DNA from: an uncultured Prevotellaceae bacterium
GTDB taxonomy: Bacteria; Bacteroidota; Bacteroidia; Bacteroidales; Bacteroidaceae
Length of the DNA stretch: 39,426 nucleotides
NCBI GenBank assembly: GCA_946188395.1
Contig: CAMHUU010000025.1
Location: 1-39,426 of the forward strand
Direction: 5' to 3'
The notes below the pieces were generated by a model. It saw only the letters and a program-made list of their open reading frames with translations, was not told the DNA's origin and ran no database searches. The position numbers were made by a program, and so were the translations under genes. This document shows positions 22,933 through 29,627 of this stretch, in pieces. The number at the start of each line of letters is the position of its first letter. Position 1 is the stretch's first letter.

Positions 22933-22940
22933 CAAAGGTA
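22933..22940 (-). promoter_or_regulatory. Promoter -7 box of the small membrane-peptide unit
   Basis: Minus strand TACCTTTG, a consensus match, 71 bp upstream of ATG 22861. Confidence 0.72.
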
Positions 22941-22947
22941 CAAAATA

Positions 22948-22979
22948 ATGCATAATTCATAATGCATAATTCATAATTT
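22948..22979. repeat. TGCATAATTCATAA spacer array (left)
   Basis: TGCATAATTCATAA occurs about twice. It is inverted relative to the array at 23045-23077, and the two flank the pckA terminator. Confidence 0.6.
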
Positions 22980-23012
22980 ATTCAGTTTGATAGGGGCTTT
23001 TTGACTTACATC

Positions 23013-23046
23013 AAAAAAAATGGCCGCACCTTTCGGCGCAGCCATT
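23013..23046 (-). terminator. Rho-independent terminator of pckA
   Basis: Minus strand: AATGGCTGCGCC, a GAAA tetraloop, GGTGCGGCCATT, then eight T. Twelve pairs including two G-U wobbles. Confidence 0.95.
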
Positions 23047-23077
23047 AATTATGCATTATGCATTATAAATTATGCAT
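23045..23077. repeat. ATTATGCATTATGCAT spacer array (right)
   Basis: AT-rich units of about 10 bp between the pckA stop and its terminator, in inverted orientation to 22948-22979. Confidence 0.6.
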
Positions 23078-23080
23078 TTC

Positions 23081-24694
23081 TTACAGCTTGGGACCAGCAG
23101 CAACGAGAGCCTTACCAGCCTCATTGGTGGTGTACTTGCCGAAGTTCTTGATGAAGCGAGCTGCCAGATCCTTAGCCTTCTCCTCCCACTCAGATGCATT
23201 AGCATAAGTGTCGCGAGGATCGAGGATAGCGGGATTTACGTTGGGCAGAGCTGTGGGAACCTCGAAGTCGAAGTAAGGAATCTTCTTGGTTTCAGCCTTC
23301 AGGATGCTGCCATCAAGAATAGCGTCGATGATACCACGAGTATCGGGGATAGAGATACGCTTGCCGGTACCGTTCCAACCCGTGTTCACGAGGTAAGCCT
23401 TAGCACCGCTCTTCTCCATCTTCTTCACGAGCTCCTCAGCATACTTGGTGGGGTGCAGCTCGAGGAATGCCTGGCCGAAGCAAGCAGAGAAGGTGGGAGT
23501 GGGCTCAGTGATGCCGCGCTCGGTACCAGCCAGCTTAGCGGTGAAACCAGAGAGGAAGTAGTACTTCGTCTGCTCGGGAGTCAGGATAGATACGGGAGGC
23601 AGTACGCCGAATGCGTCGGCAGAGAGGAAGATGACGTTCTTAGCCTCGGGACCAGCGCTCTTGCCGTTTACCTTCTGGGCAATCTTCTCGATGTGGTTGA
23701 TAGGATAGCTTACACGGGTATTCTCGGTAACGCTCTTGTCAGCGAAGTCGATCTTACCAGCAGCGTCAACAGTTACGTTCTCGAGCAGAGCGTCGCGCTT
23801 GATAGCACCATAGATGTCAGGCTCGTTCTCCTTAGAGAGGTTGATGACCTTAGCGTAGCAGCCACCCTCGAAGTTGAACACACCCTCGTCGTCCCATCCG
23901 TGCTCGTCGTCACCAATGAGCAGACGCTTAGGATCGGTTGACAAAGTGGTCTTACCTGTACCAGACAGACCGAAGAAGATAGCGGTGTTCTTACCCTCCA
24001 TATCGGTGTTGGCAGAGCAGTGCATAGAAGCGATACCCTGCAGGGGCAGATAGTAGTTCATCATTGAGAACATACCCTTCTTCATCTCACCACCGTACCA
24101 GGTGTTGATGATAACCTGCTCGCGGCTGGTGGTGTTGAAAGCAACACAAGTCTCTGAGTTCAGACCCAGCTCCTTGTAGTTCTCAACCTTAGCCTTAGAA
24201 GCGTTGTAGATGACGAAGTTAGGCTCGAAGCTCTCCAGTTCCTCAGCGGTGGGCTGGATGAACATGTTCTTCACAAAGTGTGCCTGCCAAGCAACCTCAA
24301 CGATGAAGCGAACGCGCAGACGGGTAGCCTCGTTGGCACCGCAGAAAGCGTCGACGACATACAGGTTCTTGTTGCAGAGCTCCTTGATGGCAATCTCCTT
24401 AACGGTCTTCCAAACGTCCTCAGACATGGGGTGGTTGTCGTTCTTGTAACCCTCGGTGGTCCACCAAACCTTATCCTCGCTCTGTGCATCCTTTACGATG
24501 TACTTATCCTTAGGCGAACGGCCGGTATAGATACCAGTCATTACGTTAACAGCGTTCAACTCGGTGTTTACGCCCTTGTCGAAACCCTCGAGACCTGCCT
24601 TTGTCTCCTCAGCGAAGAGGTACTCATAAGACGGATTGTGAGCAATCACGGTAGAACCGGTGATGCCATACTGTGTCAAATCTAACTTTGCCAT
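23081..24694 (-). CDS. pckA: Phosphoenolpyruvate carboxykinase (ATP)
   Basis: 537 residues. P-loop GLSGTGKTT (242-250), kinase-2 motif GDDEHGWDD (261-269), R/P segment [12 protein letters not shown] (56-67) and [11 protein letters not shown] identify the ATP type. In rumen and gut Bacteroidetes it runs largely in the carboxylating direction, making oxaloacetate and ATP from PEP, which mdh then reduces. Optimal-looking codons suggest high expression. It has a promoter at 24748-24755, a leader of about 45 nt, and a strong terminator, so it is transcribed alone. The next gene, upp, is divergent. Confidence 0.97.
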   Translation of the reverse strand: MAKLDLTQYGITGSTVIAHNPSYEYLFAEETKAGLEGFDKGVNTELNAVNVMTGIYTGRSPKDKYIVKDAQSEDKVWWTTEGYKNDNHPMSEDVWKTVKEIAIKELCNKNLYVVDAFCGANEATRLRVRFIVEVAWQAHFVKNMFIQPTAEELESFEPNFVIYNASKAKVENYKELGLNSETCVAFNTTSREQVIINTWYGGEMKKGMFSMMNYYLPLQGIASMHCSANTDMEGKNTAIFFGLSGTGKTTLSTDPKRLLIGDDEHGWDDEGVFNFEGGCYAKVINLSKENEPDIYGAIKRDALLENVTVDAAGKIDFADKSVTENTRVSYPINHIEKIAQKVNGKSAGPEAKNVIFLSADAFGVLPPVSILTPEQTKYYFLSGFTAKLAGTERGITEPTPTFSACFGQAFLELHPTKYAEELVKKMEKSGAKAYLVNTGWNGTGKRISIPDTRGIIDAILDGSILKAETKKIPYFDFEVPTALPNVNPAILDPRDTYANASEWEEKAKDLAARFIKNFGKYTTNEAGKALVAAGPKL

Positions 24695-24747
24695 AATTTT
24701 TACTTTGTTTTTATATGAAAATTTACGATGTTCCTGAAATTGCGCTG

Positions 24748-24755
24748 CAAAGTTA
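24748..24755 (-). promoter_or_regulatory. Promoter -7 box of pckA
   Basis: Minus strand TAACTTTG, 53 bp upstream of ATG 24694. The -33 position is occupied by the GAATTAA array and shows no TTG. Confidence 0.65.
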
Positions 24756-24762
24756 CTAATAA

Positions 24763-24793
24763 ATTAAGAATTAAGAATTAAGAATTAAGAAAT
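24763..24793. repeat. GAATTAA heptad spacer array
   Basis: Four ATTAAGA units in 7-bp tandem, directly upstream of the pckA -7 box. Confidence 0.65.
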
Positions 24794-24802
24794 ATTTGCT
24801 TT

Positions 24803-24850
24803 CAAAGGGTTCTTTTTAGGTTAAAGAAGTTAAAAATGTAGAGCCCTTTG
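24803..24850. other. Long-loop inverted repeat between pckA and upp promoters
   Basis: CAAAGGGTTCT (24803-24813) pairs with AGAGCCCTTTG (24840-24850), 11 pairs with one wobble, around a 26-nt loop that contains a GTTAAAGAAGTTAAA repeat. Could be an operator or a remnant hairpin. Confidence 0.45.
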
Positions 24851-24869
24851 TCGTTTTTGCCACACCGAC

Positions 24870-24901
24870 TTGTCAAAACTCTGAAATATTTCGTACCTTT
24901 G
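24870..24901 (+). promoter_or_regulatory. Promoter of upp
   Basis: TTG 24870-24872, a 21-nt gap, TACCTTTG 24894-24901, ending 22 bp before ATG 24924. Confidence 0.8.
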
Positions 24902-24923
24902 CCCCGAAGAAAACCTAACTAAT

Positions 24924-25607
24924 ATGGAAGTAATTGATTTTAGCAAGAGCAACTCGATCATCAATCAGTATATGTCGGAGTTGCGCGACAAGACCATTCA
25001 GAAGAACCGTCTGTTGTTTCGCCACAACATCACGCGCATTGGCGAGATGATGGCTTACGAGTTGTCGAAAACCCTTGAGTATAAGCCCAAGACCGTGACT
25101 ACGCCTCTGGGCACCCTGTCGATTCCCCTGCCGAAGGACGACATGGTTATTGCCACCGTGCTGCGTGCGGGACTGCCTTTCCACGAGGGATTCCTTAACG
25201 TGTTCGACAAGGCCGACAACGGTTTCGTTTCTGCATTCCGCATGTACATCAACCGCGAACATACGGAGGTGGGCATCCATACCGAGTACATTGCTACTCA
25301 GAGCGTGAAGAACAAGACGCTGTTGATTGTCGATCCGATGCTGGCAACAGGCGGTAGTCTGGCTGCCGCTATCGAGTCGCTGCTCCAGGCCGGCAAACCC
25401 AAGAAGATTCATCTGTGCTGCGTCATCGCTGCCCCCGAAGGTATCGAGGTGGTGAAGCAGGCGCTGCCCGAGGGCTCTACCATCTGGTGTGCTGCCATCG
25501 ACCAGGGCATGAACGAGCAGAAATATATTGTGCCGGGCTTTGGCGATTGCGGTGACCTCTGCTATGGCGAGAAGCTGCAGAGTTTCCGCAAGATTGCCGA
25601 CAAGTAA
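24924..25607 (+). CDS. upp: Uracil phosphoribosyltransferase
   Basis: 227 residues. The PRPP-binding loop is VDPMLATGGSL (about 135-145) and the uracil-binding end is WCAAIDQGMNEQKYIVPGFG. VLRAGLPFHEGFL is the conserved substrate region. It salvages uracil to UMP. The 5' leader is short and A-rich, as usual here. A redoxin lipoprotein gene starts 17 bp after its stop, and the following two genes are also close, so the four may share a transcript, although upp is not functionally tied to them. Confidence 0.95.
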   Translation: MEVIDFSKSNSIINQYMSELRDKTIQKNRLLFRHNITRIGEMMAYELSKTLEYKPKTVTTPLGTLSIPLPKDDMVIATVLRAGLPFHEGFLNVFDKADNGFVSAFRMYINREHTEVGIHTEYIATQSVKNKTLLIVDPMLATGGSLAAAIESLLQAGKPKKIHLCCVIAAPEGIEVVKQALPEGSTIWCAAIDQGMNEQKYIVPGFGDCGDLCYGEKLQSFRKIADK

Positions 25608-25624
25608 AACGCTACTCCCGCTTC

Positions 25625-26155
25625 ATGCGACTCTCTGCCATTTACCGATCACTATTCATTCTCCTCGTGCTGACGGTGTTCAGTGCGTGCATCTCTGATG
25701 ACGATCCGTCGGCAGGACCCAGTCTGGGTGTTGGCGACACGTTGCCCGCGTTCCAAGTGACGATGAACGACGGCACGACGGTGCGTACGACCGATTTGCT
25801 GGGAGGCGTCTCTGTGGTGGTGCTGTTCAGCGTCGATTGTGGCGACTGTCGTCGGGAACTGCCTGAGGTTCAGCGTCTTTGGGACCTCGGGCTTGGTATT
25901 CCCATCGTGCTGATAGCCCGCGAGAATACGGAGGAGCATATTCAGGCTTACTGGCAACAGGCACAGCTGACCATGAACTATTCGCCACAAGCCGACCGGA
26001 CGGTGTATTCGCTGTTTGCCGCTTCGCGCATTCCGCGCATCTATATCAGTGATGCTCAGGGTGTTATCCACTATTCGCATACGGACGAGGCAATGCCGAC
26101 GGCCGAGCAGTTGGCAGACGAAATCAGGACATTGTTAAAGAAAAACCAATCGTAA
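25625..26155 (+). CDS. TlpA/ResA-type thioredoxin-like lipoprotein
   Basis: 176 residues. Signal with lipobox FSAC (Cys22), then a redoxin domain with active site CGDC (Cys72 and Cys75), SVVVLFSVDCGDCRRELPEV, and cis-Pro region SRIPRIYISDAQG. The residue before the first Cys is Asp where Trp is normal, and the helix is short; still the redox pair is intact. It is anchored on the periplasmic side of a membrane and may keep thiols reduced, for instance for heme attachment, given that a protein two genes downstream has CxxCH. This link is inference. Confidence 0.85.
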   Translation: MRLSAIYRSLFILLVLTVFSACISDDDPSAGPSLGVGDTLPAFQVTMNDGTTVRTTDLLGGVSVVVLFSVDCGDCRRELPEVQRLWDLGLGIPIVLIARENTEEHIQAYWQQAQLTMNYSPQADRTVYSLFAASRIPRIYISDAQGVIHYSHTDEAMPTAEQLADEIRTLLKKNQS

Positions 26156-26158
26156 GAC

Positions 26159-28021
26159 ATGCAGAAAAAACTATTCTTCAAGCAACATGCCTATGTGGGC
26201 CTGTGGTTAGCGGCACTCATTGTGGTGGCAGGCGTATTGCTGACCTACGAGAGTCATTTGCTGTGGAAGATACAAGAGAAAAACCTTTTCCTCTGCTCCG
26301 TGCTGTTCTTCAAAGAGCAGATGGTGGTACCTGGGGGCCTGTTGACATGGGTGGGCACGTGGTTTACGCAGTTCCTGTATATCCCGTGGGTGGGTGTACT
26401 GATGCTCTGTGCTTGGTGGTGGCTGCTGATGTTTATCGTGAAACGGGCTTTTGGTATCCCCAACCGATGGGCTATCGTGATGCTCATACCCGTTGCCCTG
26501 CTGTTGACAACTATTACGGACCAGGGCTATTGGATCTATATGCTGAAGTTGAGGGGCCATTTCTTCGTGTCGACAATCGGTACGACGGCCGTAGCGGCGC
26601 TGTTGTGGGGCTTCCGAGGGGTAACGGACAAGTATGGGCTGCGGGCCCTCTACATCTTCATTACCTGTGCTGTGGGTTATCCGCTGATGGGCATCTACGG
26701 ATTGGCTGCTGCCCTGCTGATGGGAATCTGGTCATGGAGGCTGTCGGCCTCTCGCATCGCAGCAGTGATTCATAGCGTAGTGGCTGTCGTCAGTGTTGCT
26801 GCGGTTCCGCTGTTCTGCTATCGCTATGTGTATTATCAGGTCAATCTGGCCAATATCCTCTGGGCAGAACTGCCGCTGTACTTCATCACCGAAAATCACC
26901 CCAACTATTATATTCCCTACTATCTGCTGGCACTCTTCTTCGTCGTGCTGGCTGTGACCAGTCAAGCGGGGAAGGCTCAGACGGTGGCGATGCCAAAGAC
27001 GGTCTCCAAGTCGAGAAAGCTGTTGCAGTGGCTGGTGCAAGGGGTCATCGCCATTTTGCTGGTGGCTGGCGTCTACACCTTTTGGATGAAGGACGAGAAT
27101 TTCCACCACGAATTGGCCATGCAGCACCATATTTCGAACCTTGAATGGAACAGGGTGCTGGACGAGGCTGCCGCCCAGAAGGACGAGCCGACGCGTGCCA
27201 TCGTGATGATGCGGAATCTGGCACTCTCACGACTCGGTAAACAGGGTGACCTCATGTTCTTCTACAAGAATGGTTCTAAGGCATACGATGCTCCCTTTGG
27301 CATGCGGCTGATGCTCGTGGTAGGGCCGATGATTTACTACCAGTATGGCATGCTGAACTACAGCAATCGCCTGTCTATGGAGATGGGTGTGGAGTTTGGC
27401 TTCCGTGCGGAAGACTACAAGTTGCTGGTGAATTGTGCCATTCTCGACAATGATCAGCCCTTGGCCCGTAAATACATCGGGATTCTGAAGCAGACGATGT
27501 TTTTCAGCGACTGGGCGCAACAGGCCGAGCAGCTCGTAGGGCACCCGGAACTCATTGCCCAAGATGCTGAACGTGAGCCTATTACCCACATGCTGCACTA
27601 CAATGACGTGCTTGGCGGCGATCAGGGAGATATCGAGAGTTTCCTGATGCGACAGCTGGCCCGCAGCACCTATACCGACGATCCTATCTTCCAGGAACAG
27701 ACCTTGTTGGCTACCCTGTGGACTAAGGATGTCAAACGGTTCTGGTATCATTTCAGCGATTATGTCAAGTTGCACCCCCAGGGACCGATACCTCGCTATT
27801 ATCAGGAGGCTGCTTACCTGTACATAGAGATGGAGGAGAGCCCGAATGTGGGTAATCTGCCTTTCAGTCCCGGTATCAAGGAGGGCTTTGAACGTTTCGC
27901 CTCGACGATGTCGGACTACGACGGGCGCGACGTGGCAGTGGCCCGCGAAGAACTTTTCCCATTCTTCGGAGATACTTATTATTACGACTACTACACGATG
28001 AGTAATTTGCCAGAATATTAA
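26159..28021 (+). CDS. DUF6057 multi-pass membrane protein
   Basis: 620 residues. About 9-10 membrane helices fill the first 305 residues (for example YVGLWLAALIVVAGVLLTYE, VGVLMLCAWWWLLMFIV, YYLLALFFVVLAVTSQA, LVQGVIAILLVAGVYTFWM), and the C-terminal half (about 310-620) is a soluble, helix-repeat domain (YKLLVNCAILDNDQPLARKY). This layout matches DUF6057. It begins 3 bp after the redoxin gene and is separated by 44 bp from the CxxCH lipoprotein, so a shared transcript is likely. It might be a membrane scaffold or transporter; nothing in it shows a catalytic site. Confidence 0.8.
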   Translation: MQKKLFFKQHAYVGLWLAALIVVAGVLLTYESHLLWKIQEKNLFLCSVLFFKEQMVVPGGLLTWVGTWFTQFLYIPWVGVLMLCAWWWLLMFIVKRAFGIPNRWAIVMLIPVALLLTTITDQGYWIYMLKLRGHFFVSTIGTTAVAALLWGFRGVTDKYGLRALYIFITCAVGYPLMGIYGLAAALLMGIWSWRLSASRIAAVIHSVVAVVSVAAVPLFCYRYVYYQVNLANILWAELPLYFITENHPNYYIPYYLLALFFVVLAVTSQAGKAQTVAMPKTVSKSRKLLQWLVQGVIAILLVAGVYTFWMKDENFHHELAMQHHISNLEWNRVLDEAAAQKDEPTRAIVMMRNLALSRLGKQGDLMFFYKNGSKAYDAPFGMRLMLVVGPMIYYQYGMLNYSNRLSMEMGVEFGFRAEDYKLLVNCAILDNDQPLARKYIGILKQTMFFSDWAQQAEQLVGHPELIAQDAEREPITHMLHYNDVLGGDQGDIESFLMRQLARSTYTDDPIFQEQTLLATLWTKDVKRFWYHFSDYVKLHPQGPIPRYYQEAAYLYIEMEESPNVGNLPFSPGIKEGFERFASTMSDYDGRDVAVAREELFPFFGDTYYYDYYTMSNLPEY

Positions 28022-28064
28022 GAAGGAGTTAAAGAAGTTAGAGAAGTTAAAGAAGTTAAGAAGA
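28021..28064 (+). repeat. GTTAAAGAA spacer array before the propeller gene
   Basis: GTTAAAGAA, GTTAGAGAA, GTTAAAGAA and GTTAAGAAG units run up to 1 bp before ATG 28066. Same family as 21377-21407. Confidence 0.65.
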
Positions 28065-28065
28065 T

Positions 28066-29598
28066 ATGATGCGGAAATTGATATATATTGGTTGTTGTGT
28101 GGCCATGATGGGCTGTTCGGGACCTTCTGTTCCTGAGGTGTTTACCGATTCCAAGGAACTGCCCAAGATTTATCCCGACTATACGGATGTGACGATACCC
28201 ATCAATATGGCTCCTCTGACCTTCGAACTCGATGAGGCTGCCGACGAGATGATAGCCCGCTTTGCTGTTGGCGACGAACAGATAGTCTGTAAGGACAAGG
28301 CACAGCCTGATGCCGACGATTGGCGCATGCTGGCAGAAAAGGCCAAAGGCGGTGCCATTGCTGTCGATGTGTATGCCCGCAAGGATGACCAATGGACGCA
28401 CTACAAGCCTTTCAGCATCTTTGTGTCGCCCGACAGCATCGACAGTTATCTGAGCTACCGTCTCATCTTCCCGTCATTCGTCAGCTACGAGGCCCTGACC
28501 ATCAGTCAGCGCTGTCTGGAGAACTACGACGAGAGCGTGATTTACGACAATATTCTCTGTACTTTCGAAAAGGATGGGCAGTGCATCAACTGCCACCACT
28601 ACCAGCAGTATAACCCCCGGCGCATGCAGTTTCATGCCCGCCAGAACAATGGCGGTACTGTTATTGCCTACGACGGAAAGATCAAGAAGGTGGATATGCG
28701 CAACGACTCCATCCTGTCGGCGGGTGTCTATCCGGCCTGGCACCCGTGGCTGAACCTGATAGTCTATTCCACCAACAAAACCCTGCAGAGTTTCCATACT
28801 ACCGACCCGAACAAGATTGAAGTCTACGACACCGAGAGCGATATCATTGCCTATGACGTCGTGAAGGGTGAGGTAACCAATCTGGAGAACGATCCTCAGG
28901 AGTTGGAGGTGTTCCCCGCCTGGGCTCCCGACGGAAAGACGCTCTACTATTGCAGTGCCCACTTCGAACGGCAGGATACGACGGTGTCGCTGGTTTCCGA
29001 GATGGTGGCGCGTTCGAAGGAGCTGAAATATAAAATCTATAAGAAAAGTTTCGATCCCGAAACAATGCAATTCGGCCCTCGTGAACTCGTCTTCTCCGCC
29101 GACTCAACAACCACTCCACACTCAACATTCAACACTCCACACTCAATGAGTGCCACCCTGCCTCGCGTATCGCCCGATGGACGCTACCTGATGTTTACTC
29201 TTGCTGAATCTGGCGTGTTCCACATCTGGCACCACGATGCCGATTTGTGGCTGATGGACCTCGAAAATGGCGAGGTGCGTAACATCGAGGAGATTAACTC
29301 GCCCGACACCGAGAGTTATCACTCCTGGTCGAGCAATGGCAGATGGGTGGTGTTCAGCAGCAGACGCGACGATGGTACCTATACCCGCCCGTTTTTTGCC
29401 CACATCGACAAGGACGGTCATTGGGCCAAGCCTTTCGAATTGCCGCAGGCCGATCCGGACTATCACCGCCAATTTATGAAATGTTACAACATTCCGGAGT
29501 TTATGAAAGGTCCCGTTACCATCAAGCCCCAAGATTTTGCCGATGTGCTGAAAGGAAAGGGTAAACCGGTCCGCTATGTTCCCGCATTAAGCAAGTAA
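28066..29598 (+). CDS. TolB/PD40-like beta-propeller lipoprotein with CxxCH motif
   Basis: 510 residues. Lipobox MMGC (Cys17) after a short signal. An N-terminal region of about 170 residues leads into DGQCINCHHYQQ, where C173-I-N-C176-H177 is a c-type heme attachment motif; MQFHARQNN follows and could give an axial ligand. The rest is a WD/PD40-type propeller with WHPWLNLIVYST, EVFPAWAPDGKTLYYCSAHF, RVSPDGRYLMFTLA and YHSWSSNGRWVVFSSRRDDG blades. It is likely a lipid-anchored protein with a possible single heme. Alternatively the CxxCH binds zinc or is a plain disulfide. An in-frame repeat insert spans about residues 347-360. It follows the DUF6057 gene. Confidence 0.8.
   Translation: MMRKLIYIGCCVAMMGCSGPSVPEVFTDSKELPKIYPDYTDVTIPINMAPLTFELDEAADEMIARFAVGDEQIVCKDKAQPDADDWRMLAEKAKGGAIAVDVYARKDDQWTHYKPFSIFVSPDSIDSYLSYRLIFPSFVSYEALTISQRCLENYDESVIYDNILCTFEKDGQCINCHHYQQYNPRRMQFHARQNNGGTVIAYDGKIKKVDMRNDSILSAGVYPAWHPWLNLIVYSTNKTLQSFHTTDPNKIEVYDTESDIIAYDVVKGEVTNLENDPQELEVFPAWAPDGKTLYYCSAHFERQDTTVSLVSEMVARSKELKYKIYKKSFDPETMQFGPRELVFSADSTTTPHSTFNTPHSMSATLPRVSPDGRYLMFTLAESGVFHIWHHDADLWLMDLENGEVRNIEEINSPDTESYHSWSSNGRWVVFSSRRDDGTYTRPFFAHIDKDGHWAKPFELPQADPDYHRQFMKCYNIPEFMKGPVTIKPQDFADVLKGKGKPVRYVPALSK
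29103..29147 (+). repeat. In-frame CACTCAACA/CTCCACACTCAA repeat in the propeller gene
   Basis: ACTCCACACTCAACATTCAA and ACTCCACACTCAATG units are read as TPHSTFNTPHSM. It lies between blades where a loop would be. Confidence 0.65.
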
Positions 29599-29600
29599 CA

Positions 29601-29627
29601 CCTTTTCGCGCGATGCGTTTAAAAGGC
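29601..29627. terminator. Weak candidate terminator between convergent genes
   Basis: CCTTTT-CGC pairs with GCG-AAAAGG around a small loop with a TTT bulge. The right arm overlaps the last codons of the GH35 gene. Little else lies in the 20-bp gap. Confidence 0.3.

Noticed and set aside
22941..23080. Possible CRISPR-like array (TGCATAATTCATAA units)
   Set aside because: Units are about 10-14 bp, tandem without spacers of constant length, and there are no cas genes.
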